The notes: generated by a model from the sequence alone, not told the origin. DNA of 64,000 nucleotides from Streptomyces werraensis (GCA_014656175.1 BNBX01000015.1:1-64000), one strand, 5' to 3'. Shown: positions 1 through 9,696, counted from the first letter of the stretch. Numbers and translations: made by a program.

Positions 1-19
1 CGCCACGTAGTGGTCCTGG

Positions 20-1486
20 TCACGGTCGAGACAGGGGCGGCTGCGGATGGACCACTTCAGCGGCACGGACGGTGAGGTAGTAGGTGTACTGGTCGGGCGT
101 CAGGCGTTGGCCGGACCATCCGTGGCAGAAGGAGCATCTGGGGCCGTTCCATTCCCAGAAACTGGTCAGGTCGAGGAGTTCGGCCAGGGTCATGCGTTCG
201 GTGTCCGGGGTGAGAGGGCGGGCGTGCTGGCAGTCCCCGCCCATGGCGTGCGAGCGGCCCCGGTAACGGCCGTTGAGATTGGGGCCGTAGACCCACAGTC
301 CGGCCAGTGGCCCAAGTGCGGCGGGGTTTTCCCGGAAGGGATGCACGTTGAAGAGGCGGCCGGGAAAGGTGAGCGCGTCGGTCCAGGCGTCGCGCAGTCC
401 GAAGTGCACGTGCTTGACCTGGGCGGCCAGTTGGCGCAGGTCGGTGTCGTGGGTGGCCTGTGCAGCGACGGCCAGGGCGGCGGCGCGGTCGTCGGGGCTC
501 CAACCAGACAATTCGCACTTCCGCTGGAGGTCGGACAGGCTCGCGGCGGCCGCCAGTCCGTCGCCGGGCTCCGCCTCTGCCTCCGGGGCGGACGCGGGCG
601 GCTGATGGGTAGCGGCCGGCACGGGAGTCGCTGGCGAGGCGGGCGGGGTCACGGCCAGCTCAGGGAGAGCGGGCCGGCCCTCGAGGTGGGCCCGGTAGGC
701 GGCGGACAGATCCTCCAGGTCCTTGCGGCGCGCATGGTGGAGGTCGATGGGCTCCTGCAGGCTGGTGTCGAGCAGCTGCACTCCGCCGTGGAAGGCGTGG
801 AAGCCGATCGACTCCCACAGGGCGGCGATTTTTGCCTTCGCGGTAGCACGGTAGGCGTCACTCACCTCGTCCCGGTTTTCGGGCCATTCGGCCATGCCGG
901 GCTCAGCCGCGACCGCGCAGCAGCCACCGGACAGGCGGCGGATGGCCTCGGCGGCGAATACCGGGCCCAGGCCGAAGCCCCGCCAGGGACGGTTCAGGAA
1001 CACCCGGTCCAGGATGAGCAGATCCCCCACCGGACAGTCGATGGTCTCCTGGAAGGCATCGGAATACTCGCCGTCGTGAAGGACGGCGGAGGCGATGCTC
1101 TCCAGGTCTCCCGACTGGGCGTCAGCGACCATCCAGCGGTCCACACCGGTGTAGTCGCGCAGCCGCCACAGACGCAGCCAGCCGACTTCGCTGCCGTCGT
1201 CGATGAGCTGCTGGCAGGCCTCGGTGCAACCGGCAGCGCATTCCTCCTCCTCATCGTGATAGGCGCGGATGGAGACACGCCAGTGCTCGAGGGTGTCCTC
1301 GTCCTCGTAGGGCACGGCGGGGTGCCCGTGGCTGTAGACCAACTGCAACTGGGCTGGGTCGCCGGGAAGTTCGCTAGCCGGTCGGCGCGCAAGACGAGGG
1401 TGGAGGCTAGCCGTCGCTACTGACAATTGGTCCGCCGTCGCCGGCTGCGGCCGGGGCGCGGATCGGAGCGCACGGAACGACGTCAC
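20..1486 (-). CDS. GNAT-like protein with C-terminal Cys/His cluster
   Basis: Function not established. Residues about 150-235 look like a GNAT acyltransferase core: a beta-strand LLILDRVFL followed by an acetyl-CoA loop-like RGFGLG (about 169-174) and helix, then an ALWESIGF strand typical of the end of GNAT domains. A Pro/Ala-rich linker (about 275-310) separates this from a C-terminal part with a possible zinc site (CQH near 417, CSFCH near 451). The GTG at 1486 gives 488 residues, but the first 40 are low complexity and a TTG near 1426 or a later codon could be the real start. The gene stands alone, with a long stretch of unclear DNA upstream. The GNAT assignment is an inference from motif shape. 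Confidence 0.6.
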   Translation of the reverse strand: MTSFRALRSAPRPQPATADQLSVATASLHPRLARRPASELPGDPAQLQLVYSHGHPAVPYEDEDTLEHWRVSIRAYHDEEEECAAGCTEACQQLIDDGSEVGWLRLWRLRDYTGVDRWMVADAQSGDLESIASAVLHDGEYSDAFQETIDCPVGDLLILDRVFLNRPWRGFGLGPVFAAEAIRRLSGGCCAVAAEPGMAEWPENRDEVSDAYRATAKAKIAALWESIGFHAFHGGVQLLDTSLQEPIDLHHARRKDLEDLSAAYRAHLEGRPALPELAVTPPASPATPVPAATHQPPASAPEAEAEPGDGLAAAASLSDLQRKCELSGWSPDDRAAALAVAAQATHDTDLRQLAAQVKHVHFGLRDAWTDALTFPGRLFNVHPFRENPAALGPLAGLWVYGPNLNGRYRGRSHAMGGDCQHARPLTPDTERMTLAELLDLTSFWEWNGPRCSFCHGWSGQRLTPDQYTYYLTVRAAEVVHPQPPLSRP

Positions 1487-2475
1487 CGGCCGCGTGACCC
1501 CACTGCTGAGACAGCAGGTCGGCCCAAGACATCAAGCCCGACCCGATATCCGACAGGCGGCCCTTGTCTGAGGTCTGAACCAGTGGCTACCACAGGCGAT
1601 GGTACGGCCACGCAGTTGGCAAAGTGGTCAATTGCGCACACCTCCTGTCGTGGCCTCGGTGTGGCGAGGGCGGAGAGCACGGGGACTGCCCTAGACGTGC
1701 ATACACACCGAAGGACGGCGCTTTCAGTGCTGCTTCGTCTGGCGCCAGATGTTTTGATAAGCCCGGTAAAGATCGCGCAAGGCACCGGACGGTCTCTCGG
1801 GCCATGCGGTCTGGATCTGCCGCTCCCCCCAGCAAAGGGTGACAATCGCACGGCCTGCCGCATACCGCATGGGGGTCGGCACGTAGGTACAGCAGTCCAC
1901 CCGAGAAGCCGGAGGGGGCGCTCCCCTTCTCCTTCAGTACCACCATGGCGAAGAGCATCGCCTTCGTGTCGTCCGTGCTCTCCTGGTGGGAGACGTCGCT
2001 TCGGCTGCCCGGGCGCGCAGCTGCCGCTCGTGCGCGCCGGCGTCCTGCGCATCGAGGGGCCGGGCCGCGTGGTGGGGCGGCAGCGCGAGGCTGAGGTCGC
2101 GGATGCGGGCGTCGTCGGTGGTGCCGGGCGCGGCGGTGAAGCCGAGCGGGGCCGGGTGCGGATGACCAGACCGGTGCTGACGGCGGTCTGTTTGTGGGCC
2201 CGCTCGCGGACGCGGTGCTGCCAGCGCTGGCGCACGGCGGTGAGAATCCGTCTGTCCGGGCGCCGCCTACGGCGGGTAGCGTTTGCCGGGTGCCTGTTGG
2301 GCGGAACCGCTGGCCCCTCTCACTCTCAGCGTGCTGATCGCCCTTGGTGCCTTCATCGGCGCGTGGAGCGGCTGCGGCCACTGACACACCGAGGGAGTGG
2401 GCTTGTGTCAGCTCGGCGATCCCCGCATGAGCCAACAGCCCGTCCAGCCCGATGAGGTGGCTTTAAGATGCGGAT
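1487..2475. other. About 1 kb without a convincing gene
   Basis: Long frames exist on both strands, but all are rich in Arg/Pro/Ala/Ser, which is typical of off-frame GC-rich DNA. One minus-strand stretch near 1930-2190 gives a short helical-looking segment (DARIRDLSLALPPHHAA) without a start or recognisable domain, so it may be the remnant of a lost gene. No RNA gene or clear repeat was seen. Confidence 0.5.
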
Positions 2476-3660
2476 GTGTTGCGATTTCGAAGGCACAATC
2501 CCATCAGCTCCGGCAACCGTGTCATCGCCCGTCACATGCAACAGTTCTTCGATGAGCTACCTGGCGAGGCCCGGACATCCCCTCAGGCCGCAGCGGAGGC
2601 GTACGGCGCTCATCTCTTCCAACCTCGTAGCCGACGACTTATCGACGAGAAGAAGCTGGCGCGCTCGCCCTTTTACGTCGGCCTGGGAGTGGATGGAAGG
2701 AACATCGAGGACGTCACCAAGCGAGCCACCCTCGTCTCAGACGCCCTGCTGCTGTCCCATCATGGCTGCTTCGCGCCCCGGGTCCACAGACTGCGAGAGC
2801 TTTCCCGGCGCGAGGTGGTAACACCGATAGGACAAGTCTATTCGGGTCTACGACAGCAGTATGGCTCCAACGGAGAATCCCACAGGACCGAACTCGCCTG
2901 GCTGTCCATGACCTGTCCCGATATCCACTCCCTCGGAAAATGGATCCTGTCCGCAGAGCCACTTCTGCGTGCCGGCCTGAGTTGGTACCTGCCCAATTAC
3001 CTGGTGACCCGCACAAACCGGTACCGCCGAACCCCAAGCCAGTTCGGTTTTACCAGCCCTGGCCAGACGGACGAGGAGACAGAATCCTTCGTCGCGCACG
3101 TGGACGTGCCGTCAGCCTTGGACTTCCTGCTCGTGGGTGAGCGAGTGATAGGCGTGGACAGTAGCCGTCCGCAGCACGACATCAAGAACGCGGTCGTCCG
3201 GCCGGTCCTCACCGTGGACCTGCCCTTCCTCGATGGCGTCAACCTGGCTGACTTCAGCGAGATCACGGTGCAGGAGCTCGACGCGTACGCGGCCTTCCGC
3301 AGTTACCTGCGGCAGAGCCTCCTCGACCTGGATCCTGCCCTCAATGCCAACGAATCTGAGCGTGAACTCATCAAGATCGCGCATCGCGTCGAGGACGAAG
3401 TGCGAGGAGTACAGGCGCAGATGACCACGGTGCGGCGGAGGCGGGTAGTGGCAGTGACCGGCGCAGTGGTCGGCACGATCGGAGCGACACTCGTCGCCGT
3501 GTACGGGGAGGCGTTCCAAGCCGCTGCTACCGCCATGGGAGCGGCCGGCGCGGGCGGCGTGTGGGGCATCATCCAAAGCGCAGCGGACAACAGTCCGCAA
3601 CAGTTGCGGGACGGTCCCTGGTACTACGTCTGGGTGCTGCAACACCGAGCGCATTCCTGA
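2476..3660 (+). CDS. Hypothetical protein with C-terminal membrane hairpin
   Basis: Not a family I recognise. The body (about residues 20-310) is soluble-looking and mixed alpha/beta. It is followed by a charged segment ending QMTTVRRRRVV and two hydrophobic helices (about 325-345 and 350-370), then a short tail with WYYVWVL. The Arg-rich run before the first helix suggests that the large N-terminal part is cytoplasmic and anchored by a C-terminal hairpin. The first ATG is at 2476; an internal ATG at 2536 (MQQFFDEL) is a plausible alternative because the first 20 residues are unremarkable. The gene is isolated between degenerate sequence. Confidence 0.7.
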   Translation: MLRFRRHNPISSGNRVIARHMQQFFDELPGEARTSPQAAAEAYGAHLFQPRSRRLIDEKKLARSPFYVGLGVDGRNIEDVTKRATLVSDALLLSHHGCFAPRVHRLRELSRREVVTPIGQVYSGLRQQYGSNGESHRTELAWLSMTCPDIHSLGKWILSAEPLLRAGLSWYLPNYLVTRTNRYRRTPSQFGFTSPGQTDEETESFVAHVDVPSALDFLLVGERVIGVDSSRPQHDIKNAVVRPVLTVDLPFLDGVNLADFSEITVQELDAYAAFRSYLRQSLLDLDPALNANESERELIKIAHRVEDEVRGVQAQMTTVRRRRVVAVTGAVVGTIGATLVAVYGEAFQAAATAMGAAGAGGVWGIIQSAADNSPQQLRDGPWYYVWVLQHRAHS

Positions 3661-3894
3661 TGGCGCCCTGCTACGCCGTCAGGAGTCCATCGGCCAGGTC
3701 GTGCCGGTGGTGCCGCCCACGGTCCTCCTCCGGACCATGGAGCCGCAATGGGCCCAATAGGAAGCGCCACAAAGCTGTCCTGGGCTGACGCCACTACTAG
3801 CCAGTGACTGGTGCCATTACGCGCCAGTGGACAGAAGAAGGTCTCACCACGTCAGAGGACAAACCAAAAGGATTCGATGATGGCAGGGAAGTGA

Positions 3895-4176
3895 CATGCC
3901 GCCACTGGCACCAGAACGGCACTTCACAAATGGGCGCTCAACTACGCCGCCGCCCGCCAGTTCTACAAACGCGAAGGACACCTACGCGTACCCCGCAAAC
4001 ACACCGAACCGATCATCATCGACAGCGACAGCGACAGCAGCGACGGCAACAGCAAGGATCAGGAGGTTCGGGAGCTTCGGCTTGGTGCATGGATCAGCAA
4101 CCAGCGCACCCGAGCCGCGACGCTGTCCCCCGAGCGGGTGGAGCAACTCTCCACCATCGGCATGCGCTGGACGTAG
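3895..4176 (+). pseudogene. Remnant of a helicase-associated (HA) domain protein
   Basis: Between an in-frame TGA (3892-3894) and TAG (4174-4176), one frame reads HKWALNYAAARQFYKREGHL, then VPRKH, and ends LGAWISNQRTRAATLSPERV followed by a GMRW-like terminus. This spacing (W-x-x-x-Y-x-A-A-R-x-F, GHLxVPRxH, LGxWxxNQR, L-x-x-I-G-M-x-W) is the signature of the helicase-associated domain repeated at the C-terminus of streptomycete DEAD/DEAH helicase-like proteins. There is no start codon and no helicase core, so only the last repeat survives. Domain call from memory of the family; not searched. Confidence 0.75.
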
Positions 4177-4233
4177 CGCGTAGGAGCAATGGTGGGGAGG
4201 GCAGCATTTTTGCCTGCCGCACTGCTGTGTGTC

Positions 4234-5233
4234 TCAGCGGCGGGTGGTGTACATGTGCAGGATGTCGCCCATGGGTTCTTCCGTGCCGTCCGGGTTCTTC
4301 CGAAAGCCGGGGGCCGTGTTGAGGCGCAGCGTGGGCCCACGCTTGCTCAGTTGGACCCTGTCGAGCGCGGCGTGCCGGTCCGGGTGCCCGACGACGACCT
4401 GCTCGCAGCTGTCTGCGAGGTCCTGGTTGCAGCTGATCACTCGGCCGAGCTTGACCTCTTCCGTAGATGCTCCCGGGCGTCCGTGAACGAGCACTAGCTG
4501 GGCCGTGGAGCTAACCGGAAACCTAATCTCATGAGCACCCTCCAGGCCGAACCCTTCGTAGGCATCACTCGGAGTTTCCGGGCGCCAGAGGACGAGGGGC
4601 GCGTCGGAGGTGAGGAAAATCGGCTTCCGGCTAGTCTCGAGTCGCCAGTGCCGAGAACGGAACTGGGGGATGCACACCTGGATGGAGCTGAGCGGCAAGG
4701 CGACCGCTTCGTCCTGGGTGGGATCGTTGCCGCCGTTCATCGCTCGCGTTCCGTGGTAGTAGTCCCACACCCTGGACTTCGGCTGCCCGTGGCGGATGAC
4801 CGAGATGCTTGCGGGTGAGGTACTCGGTCATCAGCGCCATGTCGACCTCCCGGCCGTTCGCGTACGCGGTAACGTCGCGCCCAAAAAGCAGCGTCGTGCG
4901 CTTCCTGGGTGTCCTGACCATCTGCACAGCCAGATAGACGCAGAGCAGTTCGCGATCGTCAGTACCGACGGCTGGCGGCAGTTCCGTATCGTCTATTCGG
5001 CGCAGGGCGGCAAGCCCCTGGCCTTCCAGACCGCTGAGCTCGCGCTCGATCGCCGTAGAGGGCATGCCGTTCTCGTCCGTAATCGTGTAGAAGCCCGTCT
5101 CGGCTGCGACGTTCTTGACGTTGGCGAGGTGCGTCTTAGACGGGCACCGACGCCTCACCCTGACCATGTCGCCTCTCCCGAATCGTGCGAGATAGCTCTG
5201 AGGCACGTAGTGGTGAAGCTTCGGATCCGACAT
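4234..5233 (-). pseudogene. DUF4238 family protein, frameshifted
   Basis: The start (ATG 5233) gives MSDPKLHHYVPQSYLARF, the hallmark N-terminus of DUF4238 proteins, whose function is unknown. This frame continues to about 4790. The rest of the protein (WDYYHGTR, then FLTSDAPLVLW, a typical DUF4238 strand, ending MGDILHMYTTRR) lies in the next frame. One extra base around 4785-4800 would explain the break. Total length without the break would be about 332 residues, normal for the family, so this is a recent lesion or a sequencing error rather than old decay. The start lies only one base after the stop of the upstream HEPN-like gene, implying one transcript and translational coupling. Confidence 0.8.
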
Positions 5234-5234
5234 C

Positions 5235-6404
5235 TCAGCCCCTGTCCGGCTCGTGGTGGCGGCCCATGTAATCACGGACTTCGGCAGCCAGCTGACCAGT
5301 GGCTTTGAGCGCCTCTTGATGGCTATGACGAGCCTGGACCAGGTGGTGTATTCGCTCAAGCACCGCGTCGTCGGGAAGCGTGGCCGCCCACTCGCTAACT
5401 GTGTCGCTCATGTCACTTCCCATCAGCGGGACGAGTATTTCCGTCAGGCCGGCGCGTGCGACCGCGGCCTGGATCCGCTGTTCGCCTCGTTCTGCGGCAG
5501 AGGCGGCTCCAGCCCTCGGCAGTTCGCTGCGCAGATCGTCGTATCCGGTGGAGATGTCCAACCGCGGCGGCAGAGGCGTGACCTCGCGGCCGCCAGTGAC
5601 GATAATCGGAACGGCTGTGGTGCGGACCCAGTCCTCCAAGTACTCCAGTTCCTTGGCAGCGATGTTCCAGATCCCTGTGTGCGGACGCTGCAGCGACACC
5701 GTCGTCCAGATCGAGAAGGGAATGTACGCACCGCGCGGCGCCATCGCGATGACGTCGTTGACATGGATCGGCTGCCCACTACCTGGCTTTGGCCGCCGCT
5801 CAAGGGGCTGGGAGACCGCAAGGCCGGGGTTCGGTGCGTCGGGGTGGACGGCTCCCAGGCGCGCTGCTGCAACAGTCGGCCGCCGATGTTTGGCCATGTT
5901 GGTGTATTCAACGAGGATCTTGAGCGGGTGCTCGCCGGGTTCCTGGCGTTGAAAGGGCTGCAGAGCTCGGATGCGCTGAGCAAGAGGAGCACTGGGCTGC
6001 AACGGTGGAAGTCCACGCCTGTGGCGGTGATTGAGCCAAGCCTCAAAGTCAGCAAGGCGCGTGCTGGCGGGCATCTCGATGCTGCGTTCTTCTGCTGCCG
6101 TGAGGGGCCGTCGCAACAAGTGCTGCACTTCGGCGTACACGGTGTGTTCAAGCGCAGCACGCAGCTGGGTGAGGGCGTCAGCGACAAGACGAGGAATCGC
6201 CTCAGGGAGTGGCGCTATCGCAGTCACGACTGCCTGCACTTGATCGCCATCGACGACGTTTTTGAGGGAGAGTGGCTCTTGAGCGGTGTAGTCGTGAACC
6301 ATCCGTATGACTCGATCGACCGTCTGATCGACATGAGCCAGGGTCGCCACAACATGGAGCTGGTGGTCCGGCAACCAGGAATAGTCAGCAGCGGTAGTGC
6401 TCAT
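5235..6404 (-). CDS. HEPN-like hypothetical protein
   Basis: The 389-residue protein has no family I can name with certainty. Residues about 75-178 have a pattern common in bacterial HEPN-like helical proteins: DALTQLRAALEHTVYA, an ALQPF turn, then a helix ending YTNMAKHRR (N-x-x-K-H-R near 169-174). The second half is beta-rich (around 225-300), followed by a helical tail. It is the first gene of a two-gene unit with the DUF4238 gene, whose ATG is one base beyond this stop. The co-transcribed pair may be a defence or toxin module, which is inference. The equally long plus-strand frame across it is a shadow. Confidence 0.7.
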   Translation of the reverse strand: MSTTAADYSWLPDHQLHVVATLAHVDQTVDRVIRMVHDYTAQEPLSLKNVVDGDQVQAVVTAIAPLPEAIPRLVADALTQLRAALEHTVYAEVQHLLRRPLTAAEERSIEMPASTRLADFEAWLNHRHRRGLPPLQPSAPLAQRIRALQPFQRQEPGEHPLKILVEYTNMAKHRRPTVAAARLGAVHPDAPNPGLAVSQPLERRPKPGSGQPIHVNDVIAMAPRGAYIPFSIWTTVSLQRPHTGIWNIAAKELEYLEDWVRTTAVPIIVTGGREVTPLPPRLDISTGYDDLRSELPRAGAASAAERGEQRIQAAVARAGLTEILVPLMGSDMSDTVSEWAATLPDDAVLERIHHLVQARHSHQEALKATGQLAAEVRDYMGRHHEPDRG

Positions 6405-6462
6405 GTCTGATACCTAACTAACGGTGCGTTGGGTGGGGCGCGCTTCGGTGAACTGGCCGCCG

Positions 6463-7296
6463 CTAGGGCAGTTGTTCCAGTCGGGCGAGCAGGCTGGCGG
6501 CGGTGGCGACGGCCGCGATGGCGTCGGCGCGGGTCCAGGTGAAGTTCTCTGTGATGCCGGAGTCGTCGTGTGGTGCGCCGCTGAAAAGCGCGTAGGCGCT
6601 CTGGGTGAGCATTGCCCAGCGCTCCTCCTGGTCCCGCTCCCCGGCCTTCTTCTCCACCGCCCGGTCGTGGACCCTTCGGGTGTTGCTGGCCTCGCGTACG
6701 GGATCGAGAGCCGCGCGGGCTAGGGCGACGGCGTGCTCGTACCGTCCGTCACGGATCGCGCTCTTCGCCTCGCGAATCCGTCGCGCGCCGGTGGCCCAGG
6801 CCTCCACGGTAGTGACCGGGACAAGGACGTCGACGAAGGCGCCGGCGTCGAGCTGGGTGAGGGCGTTGCTCCACGTCGCGTGCGGGACCCGAATGACCTC
6901 CTGGTCGTCGGCGACGGGCCAGTGCTGCGTCTCTGCCAGTGCGGTCAGGGAAAGTTCGGCGCGCAGGGCCAGGTCGTTGCCCGCCCGCGCCTTCTCCAGT
7001 CCGCGCAGCTGCTGGTCGGTCACACTCGTCTCGAGCGTGAGGTTCGTGGCAAAGGACTTCAGCCCGACCGGCCGCGGTGTGTGAAGGACACCGATCCAGC
7101 TCGCGGGCCCTGGCGTCTCGTGCGTCCAGAGGGCACCCGAGACAAGAAACGGCGCGTCTACGGTGAAGCCGCCGTGGGCAGTCACCTCAAAGGTCAGGGC
7201 GAGACGGTGTGCGTCCCAGCCCGGGAAGAAGTTGACGTGCTGCTGCGCCCGGATATTGACGGTGTAGTCGTTCGATCCGAATCGGAAGTTGGCCAT
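6463..7296 (-). CDS. Hypothetical protein, beta N-terminus and helical C-terminus
   Basis: Unrecognised, 277 residues. The first about 110 residues look beta-rich (RLALTFEVTA, FLVSGALW), followed by a helical half: a TPR-like stretch at about 165-205 (YEHAVALARAALDPVREA), then KAGERDQEERWAMLTQSAYA and a C-terminal helix ending LLARLEQLP. The ATG at 7296 begins MANFRFGSNDY. It follows the HEPN-like/DUF4238 pair on the same strand with about 60 bases between it and the next start, so it could head a three-gene unit. Confidence 0.7.
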   Translation of the reverse strand: MANFRFGSNDYTVNIRAQQHVNFFPGWDAHRLALTFEVTAHGGFTVDAPFLVSGALWTHETPGPASWIGVLHTPRPVGLKSFATNLTLETSVTDQQLRGLEKARAGNDLALRAELSLTALAETQHWPVADDQEVIRVPHATWSNALTQLDAGAFVDVLVPVTTVEAWATGARRIREAKSAIRDGRYEHAVALARAALDPVREASNTRRVHDRAVEKKAGERDQEERWAMLTQSAYALFSGAPHDDSGITENFTWTRADAIAAVATAASLLARLEQLP

Positions 7297-7462
7297 CGTT
7301 CCCTTGCCTGAAGGAGCTCCTACCTAATGGTGGCAGGTCAACCGGCCTGGGCGGCAGCGAATATCTCGGGGAGCCCGATTAAGTCAGCGCACGGTGGTGG
7401 GCTGACCCAGGCGAGAACGGCACGGGGATGGCGGACGTGATGGAGACCGTTAGTGAGCTTCT

Positions 7463-7740
7463 TCAACGTTGCCGCTCCAGGGTGAGGACAGCCTTGGCGA
7501 TTGACGTCATGCGGTTCGGACTGCATCGGGCCTTGCGAAAGATCCGCCAGGACTTCAGTCGGGACACTCCACGTTCGACCGGTGCCCGTGCCGTGGCCAG
7601 GGCTTGATTGAGAGTCCTCTCAGTGGGCGTGAGCTCCTTTCAGGGGCCTGCGCTTGATGCCCGTGATCAGCCCGGGGCCGCCGCCCTGGTAGGCAAGATC
7701 GGCCAGGATGGGGACGCCCTGGCGCTCACGGATCCGGATG
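7463..7740 (-). pseudogene. C-terminal fragment of an IS5-type DDE transposase
   Basis: Read on the minus strand, one frame gives VPILADLAYQGGGPG and then stops. After skipping one base (near 7640) it continues ELTPTERTLNQALATARAPV, then a helix with RGVSRLKSWRIF and RKARC, and ends at TGA 7465-7463. LADLAYQG corresponds to the region of the second catalytic Asp, and PVERGVSRLKSWR to the region of the catalytic Glu, of IS5-group transposases. Only the last third remains, with a frameshift. Its upstream edge overlaps the 3' end of the glycosyltransferase gene, so the insertion may have replaced that gene's original tail. Confidence 0.8.
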
Positions 7741-8952
7741 ATCCGGTGGGTGCGTGCTGCGGTCAGGGCCCTCGGCGGCGGCCAGCATGTTCTCGATGAG
7801 GTCAGCAGCGCGCGGGGTGCCGCCCTCGGCTCGGGCGGCGGCCTGCAACTGCTTGGACCGGTCGACGCGTTCCGGATTCGTGACCAGGTCGTTCAGCGCC
7901 GCGCGAAGTGTCTCGGCGGTGGCGTCAGCGGTGTCCAGGCGACGCGCGACGCCAAGTTCCACGAGCCGGTCGGCGTTCATGAACTGCTCGGCCCCCTGCG
8001 GCACGGCGATCATGGGAACCCCGGCGAGGAGCCCTTCGCCGCAGCTGCCCATGCCGGCGTGGGTGACGAAGGCGTCTGCTTGTTCCAGGATCGCCCGCTG
8101 CGGGACCCAGGAGTGCACTTCGACGTTGGGCGGGATGTCGCCGAGTTCCTCGGGATCGGTGTACTTGCCGATCTGGAGTACGACATGCCAGCCGGGCAGG
8201 TCGCCGAAGGCGGCGATGCACTGGCGGTAGAACGCGGGCTGGCGCGTGTACGCCGAGCCGAGCGAGATCAGCAGCACATGGTCTGCGGCCGCCGGGCGGG
8301 TCCAGCCGCCCGTGTCCGCCCGGGCGTCGAAGCAGGGGCCCATGAAGGTCACCGTGTCGCTGTCGACTCGATCGGCGTGCGGCTGCATCGCCCGCGGGAT
8401 CAGGGCGAGAGCCCGGGCGGGCGGGCCGGAGAACGTGTCCACGTCCGTGGTGGTCGCACCGCAGTCGGCGAGCCACCGCGCGAACCTGTCCCGGTACGCG
8501 TCGGCACCCGGCAGCTTCCGCAGATGTACCGCGACTTCCTCCTGATAACCGTCCCAGCCGACGAACGTCGGGGACAGCTGCACAAGGGGACGGCCCTGGG
8601 CTTCGGCGAGGGCGCGCGCGGCATAGGCGCCGATGTCGTAGAGGTACAGGTCGGCCGGATCGTCGTCGTAGGCGGCGCGCAGTTGCGGGAGCGCCTGGAC
8701 GGCGTCGTCGAGGAAGAGGCTCGCCGCGGCGATGGGATCGGCGGGCCAGTCGTTGTCCGCGACGGGCAGAGTGGAGGTGCAGGGCACCAGCTCCGCGCCG
8801 GCGGACTCGATCCGGTCTGCTACGAACGGGTCGTTGGCGTAGGTGATCCGGTGCCCGCGGGCCACCAACTCACGGATGAGCGCGAGACTGGGCAGGACAT
8901 GGCTGACGATGGGGACGCCGACCATCGCGATATGGGCGCGGCGACGGGACAT
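7726..8952 (-). CDS. mgt: Macrolide-inactivating glycosyltransferase (MGT family)
   Basis: A GT1-family enzyme expected to transfer glucose from UDP-glucose to macrolides such as oleandomycin, inactivating them in the cytoplasm. At 408 residues it matches OleD/Mgt length. The N-terminal acceptor domain begins HIAMVGVPIVSHVLPSLALI. The C-terminal donor domain has LLISLGSAYTRQP, the W-V-P-Q motif (VHSWVPQRAILEQAD) and HAGMGSCGEGL, followed by PQGAEQFMNADR, the nucleotide-sugar signature of this family. The last about 12 residues (after MLAAAEG) are Pro/His/Asp-rich and run into transposase-derived DNA, so the extreme C-terminus may not be original. It is downstream of vat on the same strand and probably co-transcribed. 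Confidence 0.9.
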   Translation of the reverse strand: MSRRRAHIAMVGVPIVSHVLPSLALIRELVARGHRITYANDPFVADRIESAGAELVPCTSTLPVADNDWPADPIAAASLFLDDAVQALPQLRAAYDDDPADLYLYDIGAYAARALAEAQGRPLVQLSPTFVGWDGYQEEVAVHLRKLPGADAYRDRFARWLADCGATTTDVDTFSGPPARALALIPRAMQPHADRVDSDTVTFMGPCFDARADTGGWTRPAAADHVLLISLGSAYTRQPAFYRQCIAAFGDLPGWHVVLQIGKYTDPEELGDIPPNVEVHSWVPQRAILEQADAFVTHAGMGSCGEGLLAGVPMIAVPQGAEQFMNADRLVELGVARRLDTADATAETLRAALNDLVTNPERVDRSKQLQAAARAEGGTPRAADLIENMLAAAEGPDRSTHPPDHPDP

Positions 8953-9010
8953 GGGCGATCACTCGTTTCTGTCGCGGGACGGGTGCGGGCAGAGCGGCGA
9001 GGCCGTGGTG

Positions 9011-9664
9011 TCAGGACCGGTCGATCTGCGCGGCGGCCTCCTCCAGGGCGGCGACGGTCCCGGACATGATCGTCCGTAGGTGCTCGGTGATGTGCTGCAC
9101 GGGCCAGTCCCACCACGCCACGGCGAGGAGCCGGGCGATGTCCGCAGCGTCGTAGCGGGTACGGATGAGACGGGCGGGGTTGCCGCCGACGATGCCGTAG
9201 TCGGGGACGTCGCCGGTGACCATGGCGCCGGCGGCGATGATCGCGCCGTGACCGATGCGCACACCGGGCATGACCGTGGCGCCGTGGCCGAACCACACAT
9301 CGTTGCCGACGACCGTGTCGCCCCGACCGGGCAGGCCGGTGATCAGGTCGAAATGCTCCGCCCAGGAGCCCCCCATGCTGGGGAACGGGAAGGTGGAAGG
9401 ACCGTCCATGCGGTGGTTGGCGCCGTTCATGAGGAACCGGGTGCCCGTCCCCAGCGCGCAGTACTTGCCGATGACAAGCCGCTCGGGCCCGTAGTGGTAC
9501 AGGACGTTGCGCGTCTCGAACGCGGTCGGGTCGTCCGGATCGTCGTAGTAGGAGAAGTCACCGACCTCGATCAGCGGCGACTTCACCAGCGGCCTGAGCA
9601 GAACCACGCGCGGGTGCTCGGGCATCGGGTGGAGCACGGTGGGGTCAGCGGGAACGGGCGGCAT
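9011..9664 (-). CDS. vat: Vat-type streptogramin A O-acetyltransferase
   Basis: A left-handed beta-helix (hexapeptide repeat) acetyltransferase of the xenobiotic acetyltransferase class, predicted to acetylate group A streptogramins using acetyl-CoA. The sequence has the Vat hallmark VGDFSYYDDPDD, then YHYGPERLVIGKYC, the catalytic-histidine motif MNGANHRMDG, DTVVGNDVWFGHGATVMPGV and the terminal hexapeptides ending GGNPARLI. Length (217) is normal for Vat proteins. CatB-type chloramphenicol acetyltransferases share this fold, but YHY and NGANHRMDG favour Vat. It is the promoter-proximal gene of a vat-mgt unit divergent from a TetR regulator. Confidence 0.92.
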   Translation of the reverse strand: MPPVPADPTVLHPMPEHPRVVLLRPLVKSPLIEVGDFSYYDDPDDPTAFETRNVLYHYGPERLVIGKYCALGTGTRFLMNGANHRMDGPSTFPFPSMGGSWAEHFDLITGLPGRGDTVVGNDVWFGHGATVMPGVRIGHGAIIAAGAMVTGDVPDYGIVGGNPARLIRTRYDAADIARLLAVAWWDWPVQHITEHLRTIMSGTVAALEEAAAQIDRS

Positions 9665-9696
9665 CGCGGAGGCGGTTCCTCTCTAGCGGACCTGGA

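Noticed and set aside
47..1423. 458-residue plus-strand frame opposite the first gene
   Set aside because: Gly/Val/Gln-rich shadow; the minus-strand frame has the GNAT-like motif and normal composition.
1930..2190. Possible short minus-strand gene (DARIRDLSLALPPH)
   Set aside because: No start, ribosome site or family; left inside the gap description.
5253..6410. 385-residue plus-strand frame
   Set aside because: Antisense to the HEPN-like gene; Arg/Gly-rich with no fold pattern.
7708..9069. 453-residue plus-strand frame
   Set aside because: Antisense to the glycosyltransferase, which has clear GT1 motifs.
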